A DNA stretch of 64,000 nucleotides, from the NCBI GenBank assembly GCA_036377075.1, contig DASUZB010000105.1, positions 1-64,000 of the forward strand. Reading direction: 5' to 3'. This document shows, in pieces, positions 43,815 through 52,746 of this stretch (positions are counted from its first letter, which is position 1; the number at the start of each line of letters is the position of its first letter). The notes under the pieces are model-generated. The model did not search any database, was not told the origin of the DNA, and saw nothing but the letters and a program-made list of their open reading frames with translations. A program made the translations under genes and the position numbers. Source of the DNA: DASUZB01 sp036377075 (GTDB lineage Bacteria > Actinomycetota > CALGFH01).

Positions 43815-44809
43815 ACGACCTCGAGACCCTGCACGACGCCTGGAGCCCGCCCGAGGCTCCGTCGCACGCCGCCTACGCCGAGGCGCGTGCGGCCCTGCTG
43901 GCGCGCGCCGCCGGCGACCCTGGGCGCGCGCCCGCGCGGCGGCTCCGGCTGCCCCGGATCGGCGTCAGGCGCGTGGCCGTCGGCGCGCTCGCCCTGGCGC
44001 TCGCGGCCGGCGTGACCGTCGTCGAGAACCTGGGCGGCACCGACCCGCACGGGCGGCCGAGGTCGATCGTGCCGGGCCTGTCCGGCACGCAGGTCGCCAA
44101 CGCGGCCGAGGCGCTGGAGCGCGCGGCCGTCTTCGCGGAGACCAGGGCGGCGCTCACGCCGCGGCCGAACCAGTGGATCTTCACCAAGGAGCGGGTCAGC
44201 TTCTTGACGCCTGGTCCCAACAAGGGCCACGTCAACTACGGCTGGGGGCGGGTGGACGGCAAGGGGACCGCCTTCCTCGACGAGAACGGCAAGCTCCGCT
44301 TCCGGCCGGCGATCAAGCCGCCCACGGGCCGCCACGCGAGGAAGCTGCCGCCGGAGCCGTGGACCTACCCGGCGCTCACCAAGCTGCCCACCGACCCTCA
44401 CGCCCTGCTGCGCTGGGTGCGCAAGTCCAGCGGCGGCTCCGACTGGGCGGCTGAGGCCTTCGACCAGTTCACCGCGATCCTGCGGCGCGGCGGCCTGGTG
44501 CCACCGAAGCTGGAGGCGGCGGTCTTCCGTGCGATGGCGCGGCTCCCCGGAGTGAGGCTCAGCCAGGGCCCCGCCGTCGAGGGCCACGCGACGCTGGCCG
44601 TCGGCCGAACGAACGGCTCCCTGTACGAGGGGGTGCTGCTGGACCGCAAGACGTTCGCCTACCGGGGTGAGCGGACCAAGCTCGTCAAGGAGGACGTGGG
44701 CTTCGAGCGGGCCAAGGGCATCGGGCCGGTCGGCCACGCGAAGGGCACCGTCTGGCTCTTCGAGCGCCTCGTCACCGCGGTCGTCGACCGGCCGGGCCAG
44801 CTTCCCTGA
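43811..44809 (+). CDS. CU044_5270 family membrane protein
   Basis: The 332-residue protein has a short cytosolic N-terminus (LETLHDAWSPPEAPSHAAY), one membrane helix (about 58-75) and a large extracytoplasmic domain (about 85-330). The domain contains NQWIFTKERVSF, LTKLPTDPHALLRWVR and a beta-rich C-terminus (YEGVLLDRKTFAYRGE). This architecture and the 4-bp overlap with an ECF sigma gene define the CU044_5270 family, whose role (probably sigma-factor control) is not established. It is convergent with the next operon across a strong hairpin. Confidence 0.85.
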   Translation: MNDLETLHDAWSPPEAPSHAAYAEARAALLARAAGDPGRAPARRLRLPRIGVRRVAVGALALALAAGVTVVENLGGTDPHGRPRSIVPGLSGTQVANAAEALERAAVFAETRAALTPRPNQWIFTKERVSFLTPGPNKGHVNYGWGRVDGKGTAFLDENGKLRFRPAIKPPTGRHARKLPPEPWTYPALTKLPTDPHALLRWVRKSSGGSDWAAEAFDQFTAILRRGGLVPPKLEAAVFRAMARLPGVRLSQGPAVEGHATLAVGRTNGSLYEGVLLDRKTFAYRGERTKLVKEDVGFERAKGIGPVGHAKGTVWLFERLVTAVVDRPGQLP

Positions 44810-44885
44810 GCCCGGCCGGCGGGCCGGCCCGGGCGCCGGAGCGGGGGGTCGGCGCCCAGGCCGGCCGGGGGGCGGGAAGGTCGAG

Positions 44886-44913
44886 CGGCCCGGCCGCGGT
44901 GGCGGCCGGGCCG
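44886..44913. terminator. Bidirectional hairpin terminator
   Basis: Perfect 12-bp arms CGGCCCGGCCGC and GCGGCCGGGCCG enclose GGTG, between two convergent genes (stops at 44809 and 44918). It would serve both strands. Confidence 0.65.
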
Positions 44914-44917
44914 GTGG

Positions 44918-45466
44918 CTATCGCAGGCTCCGGCGCCGCCGTGCCGCCAGGCCGATCAGCACCAGGACCGTGGCCGGCATCGCCGCGGCCAGCGGCAGGA
45001 TGCCGCCAGCGTTGAGGGTTCGCTGCTGGGCGACGCCGAGCCGGAGGGTGTTGCTGGCGGCGACGCTGGCGGCTCCCTGCTCGGCGGTGACGGCCACGTA
45101 CAGCACGAAGCGTCCGGTGTTGACGGCCTGCACGTTCCAGGTGAGCCGGGTGGTGGCGTGGGCGGCGAGGGTGCCCGCGTAGGCGGTGCGGCTGGTGGAC
45201 CAGTCCTCCGGGTCGACGTAGACGTCAGGGTCGAGGCTGAGCACGTTGAGGTGGGCGACCACCGCGGGGACGGGCCGGTCGCCGTCGTTGCGGACGGTCG
45301 AGGTGAAGCTGAACCGCTGCCCGATGCTGGTGGCGATGGTGGTCTGGTCGAGCGCCACCGACAGCGCGGGCCGGTCCGGGCTCGACGCGGCGCCTGGCGC
45401 GGCCGCCGCCGCCCCGGGAGCCAGCACGGCGGCCAGCGCGAGCGCCGCCGCCAGGGCCCGCCTCAC
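44918..45466 (-). CDS. Exported membrane-anchored protein with NEW3/CARDB-like domain
   Basis: The 182-residue protein has a signal peptide (RRALAAALALAAVLAPG), a beta-sandwich domain (about 30-145: ALSVALDQTTIATSIGQRF, FTSTVRNDGDRPVPAVVAHL, TTRLTWNVQAVNTGRFVLYV) and a C-terminal membrane helix followed by RRRRS. This CARDB/NEW3-like Ig fold is displayed outside the cell. GTG 45466 follows GGGAGG and overlaps the permease stop by 4 bp (GTGA), so it is the third gene of an ABC-2 operon. It may be an accessory of that transporter. Confidence 0.8.
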   Translation of the reverse strand: MRRALAAALALAAVLAPGAAAAAPGAASSPDRPALSVALDQTTIATSIGQRFSFTSTVRNDGDRPVPAVVAHLNVLSLDPDVYVDPEDWSTSRTAYAGTLAAHATTRLTWNVQAVNTGRFVLYVAVTAEQGAASVAASNTLRLGVAQQRTLNAGGILPLAAAMPATVLVLIGLAARRRRSLR

Positions 45467-46272
45467 GACCGCCTCCCGGGGTGGAGGGTGAGGCTGCCGG
45501 CGGCGGCCAGTGCCGCGGCGACGGCGAGGGCGGCGGCCACCACCGGGCCGACCAGCCAGCCGGCGTCCTGGCCGGGGCTGTGCCCCTCGAGCACCAGCTT
45601 GCCGAGGTAGCGCAGGCCGGAGGTGAACGGGTCGGCGCGCAGCAGCAGCCCGCCGAGCCAGCCCTGCTGCACCGACGACGGCATCTGCGTCGGCGCGTAC
45701 AGGGCCAGCAGCGCGAACAGGCTCACCGACAGGCTCAGCCGGTTGGACTGGGACAGCGTGCTGACCAGCAGGCCGTAGCCGGCCAGGAACAGGGCCAGGA
45801 GGCTGCCGACCACCAGGCCGCTTACCACCGCCACCCCGCCGACGCCGACCCCGTGGCCGAGGTACCAGACGTAGGGAATGGACAGCACCCAGGCGCCGAG
45901 CCACAGCGACAGCGTGGCGAGCGCCTTCCCGACGATCAGGGCGCGCCGTGGCGCCGGGCTCAGAAGCAGGCTCTCGAGCGTGCCGCGCTCGCGCTCGCCG
46001 CTGACGGCGTCGGCCGCGCCGAGCAGCACCAGCAACGCGCCCACGGCGACGGCGACCTGCAGCGTCAGGCTGACGGCCTCGCGCTGCTCCAGGAAGTTGA
46101 GCGCCTGGTTGGTGGCGACCAGGTAGGAGGTGACGCTGAGCAGCAGCGCGTAGACGAACATCAGCGGCAGCCCGCGCCCGGCGAGCCAGAGGTCGCGCAG
46201 CTCCCGCTCGCCGGTGACCAGCCACGCTCCCCTGCCGGCGGCGGCCGGCCGGCTGCCGGCCGTGGCGGCCAT
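45463..46272 (-). CDS. ABC-2 type transporter permease
   Basis: The 269-residue permease has about six transmembrane helices. The family motif SGERERGTLESLLLSPAPRR with ALIVGKALATLSLWLGA lies in the first cytosolic loop (about 95-120). ABC-2 permeases export drugs, polysaccharide or small molecules, or act in membrane-protein maturation as NosY does. The start ATG 46272 overlaps the ATPase stop by one base. The helices near residues 35-55 and 140-240 are the most hydrophobic. Confidence 0.9.
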   Translation of the reverse strand: MAATAGSRPAAAGRGAWLVTGERELRDLWLAGRGLPLMFVYALLLSVTSYLVATNQALNFLEQREAVSLTLQVAVAVGALLVLLGAADAVSGERERGTLESLLLSPAPRRALIVGKALATLSLWLGAWVLSIPYVWYLGHGVGVGGVAVVSGLVVGSLLALFLAGYGLLVSTLSQSNRLSLSVSLFALLALYAPTQMPSSVQQGWLGGLLLRADPFTSGLRYLGKLVLEGHSPGQDAGWLVGPVVAAALAVAAALAAAGSLTLHPGRRS

Positions 46273-47225
46273 CAGGCACCCTCCGTGACCGCGAGGAAGG
46301 CGTCGCCGAGGCGGCCGCCCTCGAGCGAGAAGCCGAGCACGGGCACGCCGGCGTCGAGCAGGGTTCCCAGCGCCTTGGCCGCGGCGGCCTCGGGCTCCAG
46401 CTCGGCGGGCAGGCGCAGCTCCAGCTCGCCGGTGTGGTCGCCGTCGACGGCCGCCGCGTCCACGGCGGCGGCCGCGAGCACCTCGACGGCGCGGTCGCGC
46501 AGCTCGGGCGGGACCTTGACCAGGCCGCGGCGCGGCACCGCGGCGCTGCGCACCACCTCGGCGACGGTGCCGTGCGCCACCACCCGGCCGCGGTTGAGGA
46601 TCAGCACCCGGTCGCAGGCCTGCTCCACCTCGGCGAGCAGGTGGGTGCTCAGCACCACGGTGACGCCGTGCTGGCGCACGATCCGCTCCATCACCTCGAG
46701 CATCTGCAGCTGGCCGATCGGGTCCAGGCCGAGCGTCGGCTCGTCGAGGAAGACGACCTGGGGGTCGTTCACCAGCGCCCGGGCGATCCCGAGGCGCTGC
46801 CGCATGCCGCGGCTGTAGCCGGAGACGAGCGAGCCGCCGCGCTCGGCGAGGCCGACCTCGGCCAGCAGCCTGCGCGCGGTGGCGTGGGCGTCCCCGCGCG
46901 AGCTGCCGAACAGCATCGCGTGGAAGGTGAGCCACTCCTCCCCCGTCTGCCCCTGCGGGTAGCCGGCGCTCTCGGGGAGCACGCCGAGGCGGCGGCGGAT
47001 CTCCGCCGGTCGGCCCTGCGGCACGCCCGCCACCGTGAACCAGCCGGCGTCCGGCCGGATGATGGTCGACAGCATCCGGATCGCGGTGGTCTTCCCGGCG
47101 CCGTTCGGGCCGAGCAGGCCCAGGACGGTGCCCGCCTCCACCTCCAGGTCGAGCGACTCGACGGCCGGCACGTCGCCGTACGACTTGCGCAGCCCGCGCG
47201 CCTCGAGCGCCAGTGGCCTCGACAC
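46272..47225 (-). CDS. ABC-2 type transporter ATP-binding protein
   Basis: The 317-residue ATPase has Walker A GPNGAGKTT, Q-loop region LPESAGYPQGQTGEEWL, signature YSRGMRQRLGIARAL (SRGM in place of SGGQ), Walker B VVFLDEPTLGLDP and the H-loop STHLLAEVEQ. A C-terminal regulatory extension (about 220-317) is typical of drug/NosF-type subunits. GTG 47225 is preferred because it precedes SRPLALEARGLRKSYGD; GTG 47240 and ATG 47309 are in frame. It heads the three-gene operon. Confidence 0.92.
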   Translation of the reverse strand: MSRPLALEARGLRKSYGDVPAVESLDLEVEAGTVLGLLGPNGAGKTTAIRMLSTIIRPDAGWFTVAGVPQGRPAEIRRRLGVLPESAGYPQGQTGEEWLTFHAMLFGSSRGDAHATARRLLAEVGLAERGGSLVSGYSRGMRQRLGIARALVNDPQVVFLDEPTLGLDPIGQLQMLEVMERIVRQHGVTVVLSTHLLAEVEQACDRVLILNRGRVVAHGTVAEVVRSAAVPRRGLVKVPPELRDRAVEVLAAAAVDAAAVDGDHTGELELRLPAELEPEAAAAKALGTLLDAGVPVLGFSLEGGRLGDAFLAVTEGA

Positions 47226-47378
47226 CGTCAGCCGCTCCACCGGCCAGGACGATCCCGACGTGACCGCATCCGCTTCCCCCCGTCGCCGCGACTGAACCGC
47301 GCCCTCCATGCGGTTATCGGCAGCGCAAGTGTGCCGCCGAATCCTGAACGCTGGCTGAACTGCCACATCCTGGGCGCG

Positions 47379-48623
47379 TCAGCGGAAGACCCCGGTGTGG
47401 CCGAGGGAGTAGCGGCCCGGCTGCGGGTAGACCGCCAGGCCGTGCGGCGCGGGGCCGACCGGGATGCGGGCGAGCAGGTGCCCGTTGCGGGTGTCGATGG
47501 CGTACACCTCCGCCGCGTGGCGTCCCGACAGCCACAGCACCCGGCCGTCGGCCGAGACGCCGCCCATGTCGGGGCTGCCACCGCCGGGCAGGCGCCAGGT
47601 GTGGACCACCTTGCGGGTGGCGAACGAGATCAGCGAGACCGAGCCGGCGCCGCGGTTGGACACGTACAGCACGCGCGAGTCCCGGCTGGCGTAGAGCCCG
47701 TGGGCGCCCTTGCCGGTCGGCACGAACCCGAGCACCCGCAGCCGCGCGGCGTCGAGCACCCAGACGCCGCCCTTGGCCAGGTCGGCGACGTAGAAGACGC
47801 TGCCGTCGGGGGCGAGCTTGACGTCCTGGGGCATCGCGCCGGCGTCGAGCCGCACCACGCCGGTCACCTCCTCCCGCGCCACGTCGACCTGGACCAGCTC
47901 GGCGCTGAACTCGCAGCTCGCCAGCAGGAAGCGGCCGTCGGCGCTGAAGTCCATGTGGTCGACGCCCTCGCACGGCACCGGCAGGGCGTGCCGCAGCCGC
48001 ATGCTGTGCGGGTCGCGGAAGTCGAGGCGGCGCAGGGCTTCGGCCACCACGATCGCGCGGCGGCCGTCGGGGGTGAAGTACAGGTTGTAGGGGTCGTCCA
48101 CGTGGACGGTGCGGACCGGGCGGCCCTTGGCCGGGTCGACCGCGGTGAGGGTGTCGCCCTGGTTGTTGCCGACCCACAGGGTGCGCAGGTCCCACGAGGG
48201 GGTGACGTGCTGGGGCTGCCGCCCGACGGTGAAGCGCCCGACGCGGCGGAAGCTGCGCGCGTCGATCACCTCGACGGTGTTGCCGCCGCTGTCGGGCACG
48301 TAGACGCGGGCGGGGAAGCGGCGCACGACCCGGCTGAGCTGCCCGGGGCGGTCGGCGGCGTAGACGTCGCCGGGATCGAGCGGCGGCGGCATCCCCGGCA
48401 GCAGGCCCGACTCGGTCGGCGGCGCCTGGCGGACGCCCGCGGCGTCCGCGACCACGCCCTTGCCGGCCGCCGGCCGACCGGCCGCGGGCCGGCCGGGCTC
48501 CTGGCCCGGCAGCGGCAGGTAGGCTGCGGCGACGGACGCCAGCGCCAGGGCGGCGACGGCGAGCACTCTGGTGCGACGGACACGGGTCGGCACGGGGCGG
48601 CCCGTGGCGGGGCGGCTCAGCAT
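47379..48623 (-). CDS. Secreted YVTN/YncE-type beta-propeller protein
   Basis: The 414-residue protein has an N-terminal signal/anchor (about 20-37, VLAVAALALASVAAAYL), a Pro/Gly/Ala-rich linker (about 40-75) and a seven-bladed propeller. The blade motifs recur as VYVPDSGGNTVEVIDARSFR, LWVGNNQGDTLTAVDPAKG, VFYVADLAKGGVWVLDAARL and LYVSNRGAGSVSLISF. Many relatives are extracellular proteins that bind ligands or, in the lactonase branch, hydrolyse lactones. I see no catalytic signature. ATG 48623 follows AGGAGG with a 5-bp gap, which is decisive. It lies between an ABC operon and a divergent two-component system. Confidence 0.9.
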   Translation of the reverse strand: MLSRPATGRPVPTRVRRTRVLAVAALALASVAAAYLPLPGQEPGRPAAGRPAAGKGVVADAAGVRQAPPTESGLLPGMPPPLDPGDVYAADRPGQLSRVVRRFPARVYVPDSGGNTVEVIDARSFRRVGRFTVGRQPQHVTPSWDLRTLWVGNNQGDTLTAVDPAKGRPVRTVHVDDPYNLYFTPDGRRAIVVAEALRRLDFRDPHSMRLRHALPVPCEGVDHMDFSADGRFLLASCEFSAELVQVDVAREEVTGVVRLDAGAMPQDVKLAPDGSVFYVADLAKGGVWVLDAARLRVLGFVPTGKGAHGLYASRDSRVLYVSNRGAGSVSLISFATRKVVHTWRLPGGGSPDMGGVSADGRVLWLSGRHAAEVYAIDTRNGHLLARIPVGPAPHGLAVYPQPGRYSLGHTGVFR

Positions 48624-48821
48624 CGGGACCTCCTGCAACGACCGGGTCTCCCGGCCGGTCGCGGCCAAACCGGGGGGGCACGGCGACGGCGGCCACGGCG
48701 GCGGGTGCTGCGCAACCACGCGATCCTGGACGTCGAAGCTGAACCTCACCTGACGGCGGCGCTGCTGCCAGCCCGTTCAGCGCAGGTTCAGCAGCGGCGC
48801 GATACTGGAGCGTCCGGGGGG

Positions 48822-49505
48822 ATGGCCGTGAAACTGCTGCTGGTCGAGGACGACAAGAAGATCGCCACCGCGGTCAAGCGGGGCCTCGAGGCCGAGGGCT
48901 TCACCGTCGAGGTCGCCTTCGACGGCGACGACGGGCTGTGGCTGGCCAGCGAGGGCGCCTACGACCTGATCGTGCTCGACATCCTGCTCCCCCGCCGCAA
49001 CGGCTACCGGATCTGCGCCGACCTGCGCGCGGCCGGCAACTGGACCCCGATCCTGATGCTCACCGCCAAGGACGGCGACCTGGACGAGGCCGAGGCGCTC
49101 GACACCGGCGCGGACGACTACCTCACCAAGCCGTTCTCGTTCCCGGTGCTGGTCGCGAGGGTCCGCGCCCTGGTGCGCCGCACCACCGGCCGCAACCCGG
49201 CACCGGTGGTGGTCGGCGACCTGCGCATCGACCCGGGCGAGCGGCGCGCCTGGCGTGGCGACGACGAGCTGACCCTCACCGCACGCGAGTTCGAGGTGCT
49301 CGAGTTCCTGCTGCGCCGCGCCGGCCAGGTGCTGTCCAAGGACGAGATCCTCGCCGGGGTGTGGCAGCAGGACTTCGACGGCGACCCCAACATCATCGAG
49401 GTCTACGTCCGCCGCCTGCGCCGCAAGATCGACGAGCCGTACGGCCGCCGCTCCATCACGACGGTCAGGGGTGCCGGCTACCGGCTCAGCGACGATGACG
49501 GCTGA
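48822..49505 (+). CDS. OmpR/PhoB-family response regulator
   Basis: The 227-residue regulator has an N-terminal receiver (LLLVEDDKKIATA; phospho-acceptor D53 in YDLIVLDILLPRRNG; switch Thr in ILMLTAKDGD; Lys in YLTKPFSF). The C-terminal winged helix contains LTAREFEVLEFLLRRAGQVL, with IIEVYVRRLRRKID and TTVRGAGYRL. It regulates transcription with the kinase encoded directly downstream (11-bp overlap). ATG 48822 abuts GGGGGG; GTG 48828 is alternative. It is divergent from the propeller gene. Confidence 0.95.
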   Translation: MAVKLLLVEDDKKIATAVKRGLEAEGFTVEVAFDGDDGLWLASEGAYDLIVLDILLPRRNGYRICADLRAAGNWTPILMLTAKDGDLDEAEALDTGADDYLTKPFSFPVLVARVRALVRRTTGRNPAPVVVGDLRIDPGERRAWRGDDELTLTAREFEVLEFLLRRAGQVLSKDEILAGVWQQDFDGDPNIIEVYVRRLRRKIDEPYGRRSITTVRGAGYRLSDDDG

Positions 49506-50874
49506 TCCCCGATCCCGGCTGCGGCGGGTCGCCGCCAGCGTGCAGTTCCGCGTCACCGCGATGGCCGTGCTCGCCGTGGCGGCGGTGCTGGTCGCGGCCG
49601 GCGTGGGCCTGGTGGTGGCGCAGCGGCGGCTGCTCACCGCGAACGTCGAGTACGCCATCGAGCTGGGCGCCGACGACCTCGCCGCGCGCGTCGCCGCCGG
49701 CCCGGTGAGCGGGACGCTCAGCGGGGTCGAGGGCAGCACCGCCCAGGTGGTGACGCTCGACGGCAAGGTGCTGGCCGCCACCGCCGACGTCGGCGGCCAG
49801 CCGCCCATCGGGCGGCCGCCGCCCGCCGGCCAGCGCGAGAGCCTGCGCAGCATCCCCAGCCTGCCGGGCACCAACGACCCGTACCGGGTGCTGAGCCGGC
49901 GGGTCGACGGCCGCGACGGGCCCGTCCTCCTGCTCGTCGCCGGCGCCCTCGACGACGTCGAGGAGAGCGGCCGCGTGCTGACCGCCAGCCTGAGCGTGGC
50001 CGCCCCGGCGCTGGTCGCCGTGCTGGCCGCGCTCATCTGGACCCTGGTCGGCCGCACCCTGCGGCCGGTCGAGGCGATCCGCGCCGAGGTCGCCGGCATC
50101 GGCGGCACCGACCTGCACCGCCGCGTCCCGCAGCCGGGCGGCGGCGACGAGATCGCCCGCCTGGCCCGCACCATGAACGCCATGCTCGACCGGCTCGAGG
50201 ACGCCACCGGGCGGCAGCAGCGCTTCGTCGCCGACGCCTCCCACGAGCTGCGCAGCCCGCTGACCAGGATCCGCTCCGAGCTGGAGGTCGACCTCGCCCA
50301 CCCGGACACCGCCGCGCTCGCCGCCACCCACCGCAGCGTGCTCGAGGAGACCGTCGCGCTGCAGCGCCTGGTCGAGGACCTGCTCCACCTCGCCCGCAGC
50401 GACGCCGGCGCCGTCACCACCCGCCACGAGCCGGTCGACCTCGACGACATCGTGCTGCGCGCGGCCGCCCGCCTGCGCGCGGACGGGCGCGTCAAGGTGG
50501 ACATCAGCGGCGTCTCGGCCGCGCAGGTCCACGGCGACCCCGACCAGCTCGCCCGCACCGTGCGCAACCTCACCGACAACGCCGCCCGCCACGCCGACAG
50601 CACCGTCACGCTCGCCCTCACCGAGCAGGACCACGCCGCCGTCCTCAGCGTCGCCGACGACGGCCCCGGCATCCCCGCCGACCAGCGCGACCGCGTCTTC
50701 GAGCGCTTCACCCGCCTGGACGAGGCCCGCACCGCCGGCGGCACCGGCCTGGGCCTGGCGATCACCCGCGAGATCATCGAGCGCCACCACGGCAGCATCA
50801 CGATCGACGCGAGCCACCACCCCGGCACCAGGTTCGTGGTGACCCTTCCCACGGATGCCCAGCAGTCAGGTTGA
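49495..50874 (+). CDS. Membrane histidine kinase of the OmpR-type pair
   Basis: The 459-residue kinase has helix 1 (about 22-42), an extracytoplasmic sensor (about 43-155), helix 2 (about 162-182) and a HAMP domain (TLRPVEAIRAEVAGI). The core has H250 in DASHELRSPLTRIRSE, NLTDNAARHADSTV, DDGPGIPADQRDRVFERF and GGTGLGLAITREIIERHHG. Targets may include the neighbouring ABC-2 operon and propeller gene, as such pairs often control adjacent transporters. ATG 49495 is used; a GTG at 49471 deeper in the regulator gene is in frame. Confidence 0.95.
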   Translation: MTADPRSRLRRVAASVQFRVTAMAVLAVAAVLVAAGVGLVVAQRRLLTANVEYAIELGADDLAARVAAGPVSGTLSGVEGSTAQVVTLDGKVLAATADVGGQPPIGRPPPAGQRESLRSIPSLPGTNDPYRVLSRRVDGRDGPVLLLVAGALDDVEESGRVLTASLSVAAPALVAVLAALIWTLVGRTLRPVEAIRAEVAGIGGTDLHRRVPQPGGGDEIARLARTMNAMLDRLEDATGRQQRFVADASHELRSPLTRIRSELEVDLAHPDTAALAATHRSVLEETVALQRLVEDLLHLARSDAGAVTTRHEPVDLDDIVLRAAARLRADGRVKVDISGVSAAQVHGDPDQLARTVRNLTDNAARHADSTVTLALTEQDHAAVLSVADDGPGIPADQRDRVFERFTRLDEARTAGGTGLGLAITREIIERHHGSITIDASHHPGTRFVVTLPTDAQQSG

Positions 50875-50890
50875 GGCTGCGGACCACCCG

Positions 50891-51835
50891 TCACCCGGAG
50901 GGGGCCCCGCCCCTGGCGGCCAGGCGGGCGCGCTGCGGACCGACCACGTAGGCCGGGTCGGCGGCGGAGGCGATGCCCGCCTTGTGGACCGCCAGCCGCT
51001 GGCAGGCGGCGCCGGCCAGCAGCATCGCCGCGCCGGCGACCGCGCCGGCGCGGCGGCGGCCGGCGAGGCCGACCGCCAGCGCCCCGGCGGCCGTGCAGGC
51101 CCTGGCCAGGTTGGCGAGCCTGCGTACCGGCCCCGCCTCGTACGGCTCGCCGAGCTCGCCGAGGCGTCGCCGCATCAGCTCGACCGAGGCGAGGTCGGCC
51201 ACGGCGCCGCCGACGGCGAGGCGCCGGGCCGGGCCGGCGTCGGCGGCTGGGGTCAGCAGCAGCGCCGCGGCGCCGGCGGAGGCGGCGGCCCCGCTCGCGA
51301 ACACCAGCGGCAACTCGGCGCCTGCCTCGTGCCACACCGGGACGGCGGTGTCGGCCACCAGCACGCCGGTGTAGGTGGCCACGGCGGGGCCCAGGATGCC
51401 GGCGAGCACCTCGGCGGCGCGGCCGAGCCGTGGCAGCACGGCGAGCCGGTCGGCCAGGGCGGCGCCGACCGCCGCCGGCCCGGCGGCGGTCAGCAGCCAG
51501 CTCCCCACGTTCATCGGCGAGGTCGGCTTGAACACCCGCAGCATGTGGTGGAAGCGCGACGGCCGGCCGAGGTCGTCGACCAGCAGCGGGAAGCTGACCA
51601 GGAAACCGGCCGCCGAGGCGGTCAGCGCCCCGGAGGCGAGCCGCCGGTTGCCCGCCAGCCGCGCGCCGAGCGCGAGGCTGGCGGAGGCGCCGGCGAGGCC
51701 GCCGGCGAAGTAGTACAGCGGCACCTCGTCGGTCCAGACCGGCTGCTTGAGGATCGGCCGGCCGTAGTACGAGCGGAACTCGGCCGGCGGCACCATCGAG
51801 ACCCCCGGCTTGGTCCCGTCCCTCCGGGCGCTCAC
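50891..51835 (-). CDS. NrfD/PsrC-family membrane subunit of formate dehydrogenase
   Basis: The 314-residue integral membrane protein has about eight helices and Gly/Ala-rich packing. It starts near EFRSYYGRPILKQPVWTDEV and PLYYFAGGLAGASASLALG, matching the NrfD/PsrC quinone-reducing subunits. It would pass electrons from the FeS subunit to the quinone pool, replacing the cytochrome b gamma subunit of FdnI-type enzymes. GTG 51835 follows GGGAGG and overlaps the FeS gene by 4 bp (GTGA). It is the last gene of the operon, convergent with the kinase gene (16-bp gap). Confidence 0.9.
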   Translation of the reverse strand: MSARRDGTKPGVSMVPPAEFRSYYGRPILKQPVWTDEVPLYYFAGGLAGASASLALGARLAGNRRLASGALTASAAGFLVSFPLLVDDLGRPSRFHHMLRVFKPTSPMNVGSWLLTAAGPAAVGAALADRLAVLPRLGRAAEVLAGILGPAVATYTGVLVADTAVPVWHEAGAELPLVFASGAAASAGAAALLLTPAADAGPARRLAVGGAVADLASVELMRRRLGELGEPYEAGPVRRLANLARACTAAGALAVGLAGRRRAGAVAGAAMLLAGAACQRLAVHKAGIASAADPAYVVGPQRARLAARGGAPSG

Positions 51836-52746
51836 CGGCGGCCTCCCGCGAACGCGGCGGCCAGGCCCGCCACCAGCGCCCCGGCGGCCAGCCCGGCTGC
51901 CCGCCACAGCTTGGGCAGGTCGCGGGTGGTGGACACCGGGTCGGGCGGCAGGCCGTACGCCTCCGGCTCGTCGAGCAGGAGGAAGAACGCGCCCGCGCCG
52001 CCGATCCCGTCGGCCTCGTCGCGGAGGTACAGGCGGGCCTCGGCGACGCCGCGGTCGTGCAGGGCGGCGAGCCGCCGGTCGGCCTTGGCCCGGAGCTCGT
52101 CGAGCTCGCCGAACTGGATGGAGTCGGTCGGGCAGGCGCGGGCGCAGGCCGGCTCCATGCCGTCGCTGAGCCGGTCGTAGCAGAGCGTGCACTTGAACAC
52201 GCGGCCGTCGTCCTCGCGCCGGTCGATCACCCCGAACGGGCAGGCCGGCACGCAGTAGCCGCAGCCGTTGCAGACGTCGGCCTGGACCACCACGGTGCCG
52301 AACTCGGTGCGGAACAGCGCCCCCGTCGGGCAGACCTCGAGGCACGCGGCCGAGCTGCAGTGCTTGCACACGTCCGAGCTCATCAGCCAGCGCATCCCGT
52401 CGGCGGCCTGCGGCGCCTCCAGCCCGGCCGCCTCGGCCGCGGCGGCCGCCATGTCGGGGCCTGGCTGCAGCGCGTCAGCCCCCGGGCCGGCCGGTGTGGC
52501 GCCGGGCACCTCCTGCTCGACGAAGGCGACGTGGCGCCAGGTGTCGGCGCCCAGCGCCATGGTGTTGTCGTAGGAGTTGCCGGTGAACTCCAGCGGCCCG
52601 GACTCCGGCACCAGGTTCCATTCCTTGCAGGCGACCTCGCAGGCCTTGCAGCCGATGCAGACCGAGGTGTCGGTGAAGAAGCCGACCCGCGGCCGCGCCG
52701 CCGCGTCGTAGCCGCCGCCGAAGGTGGCGACCGGTGCCGCGCTCAT
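51832..52746 (-). CDS. Formate dehydrogenase iron-sulfur (beta) subunit
   Basis: The 304-residue ferredoxin-like subunit carries four cysteine clusters: CIGCKACEVACKEWN (about 30-45), CKHCSSAACLEVCPTGAL, CNGCGYCVPACPFGV and CTLCYDRLSDG with ACARACPTDS. This suits four [4Fe-4S] clusters as in FdnH. A C-terminal helix (LWRAAGLAAGALVAGLAAAF) anchors it in the membrane. An insertion near residues 75-115 is rich in Ala, Gly and Pro. ATG 52746 overlaps the alpha-subunit stop by 4 bp. It wires the catalytic subunit to the NrfD subunit. Confidence 0.95.
   Translation of the reverse strand: MSAAPVATFGGGYDAAARPRVGFFTDTSVCIGCKACEVACKEWNLVPESGPLEFTGNSYDNTMALGADTWRHVAFVEQEVPGATPAGPGADALQPGPDMAAAAAEAAGLEAPQAADGMRWLMSSDVCKHCSSAACLEVCPTGALFRTEFGTVVVQADVCNGCGYCVPACPFGVIDRREDDGRVFKCTLCYDRLSDGMEPACARACPTDSIQFGELDELRAKADRRLAALHDRGVAEARLYLRDEADGIGGAGAFFLLLDEPEAYGLPPDPVSTTRDLPKLWRAAGLAAGALVAGLAAAFAGGRR

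Noticed and set aside
46434..48821. Long N-terminal extension of the OmpR regulator frame (1023 codons in all)
   Set aside because: The extension is antisense to the ABC ATPase and propeller genes; the regulator begins at 48822 with a normal receiver start.
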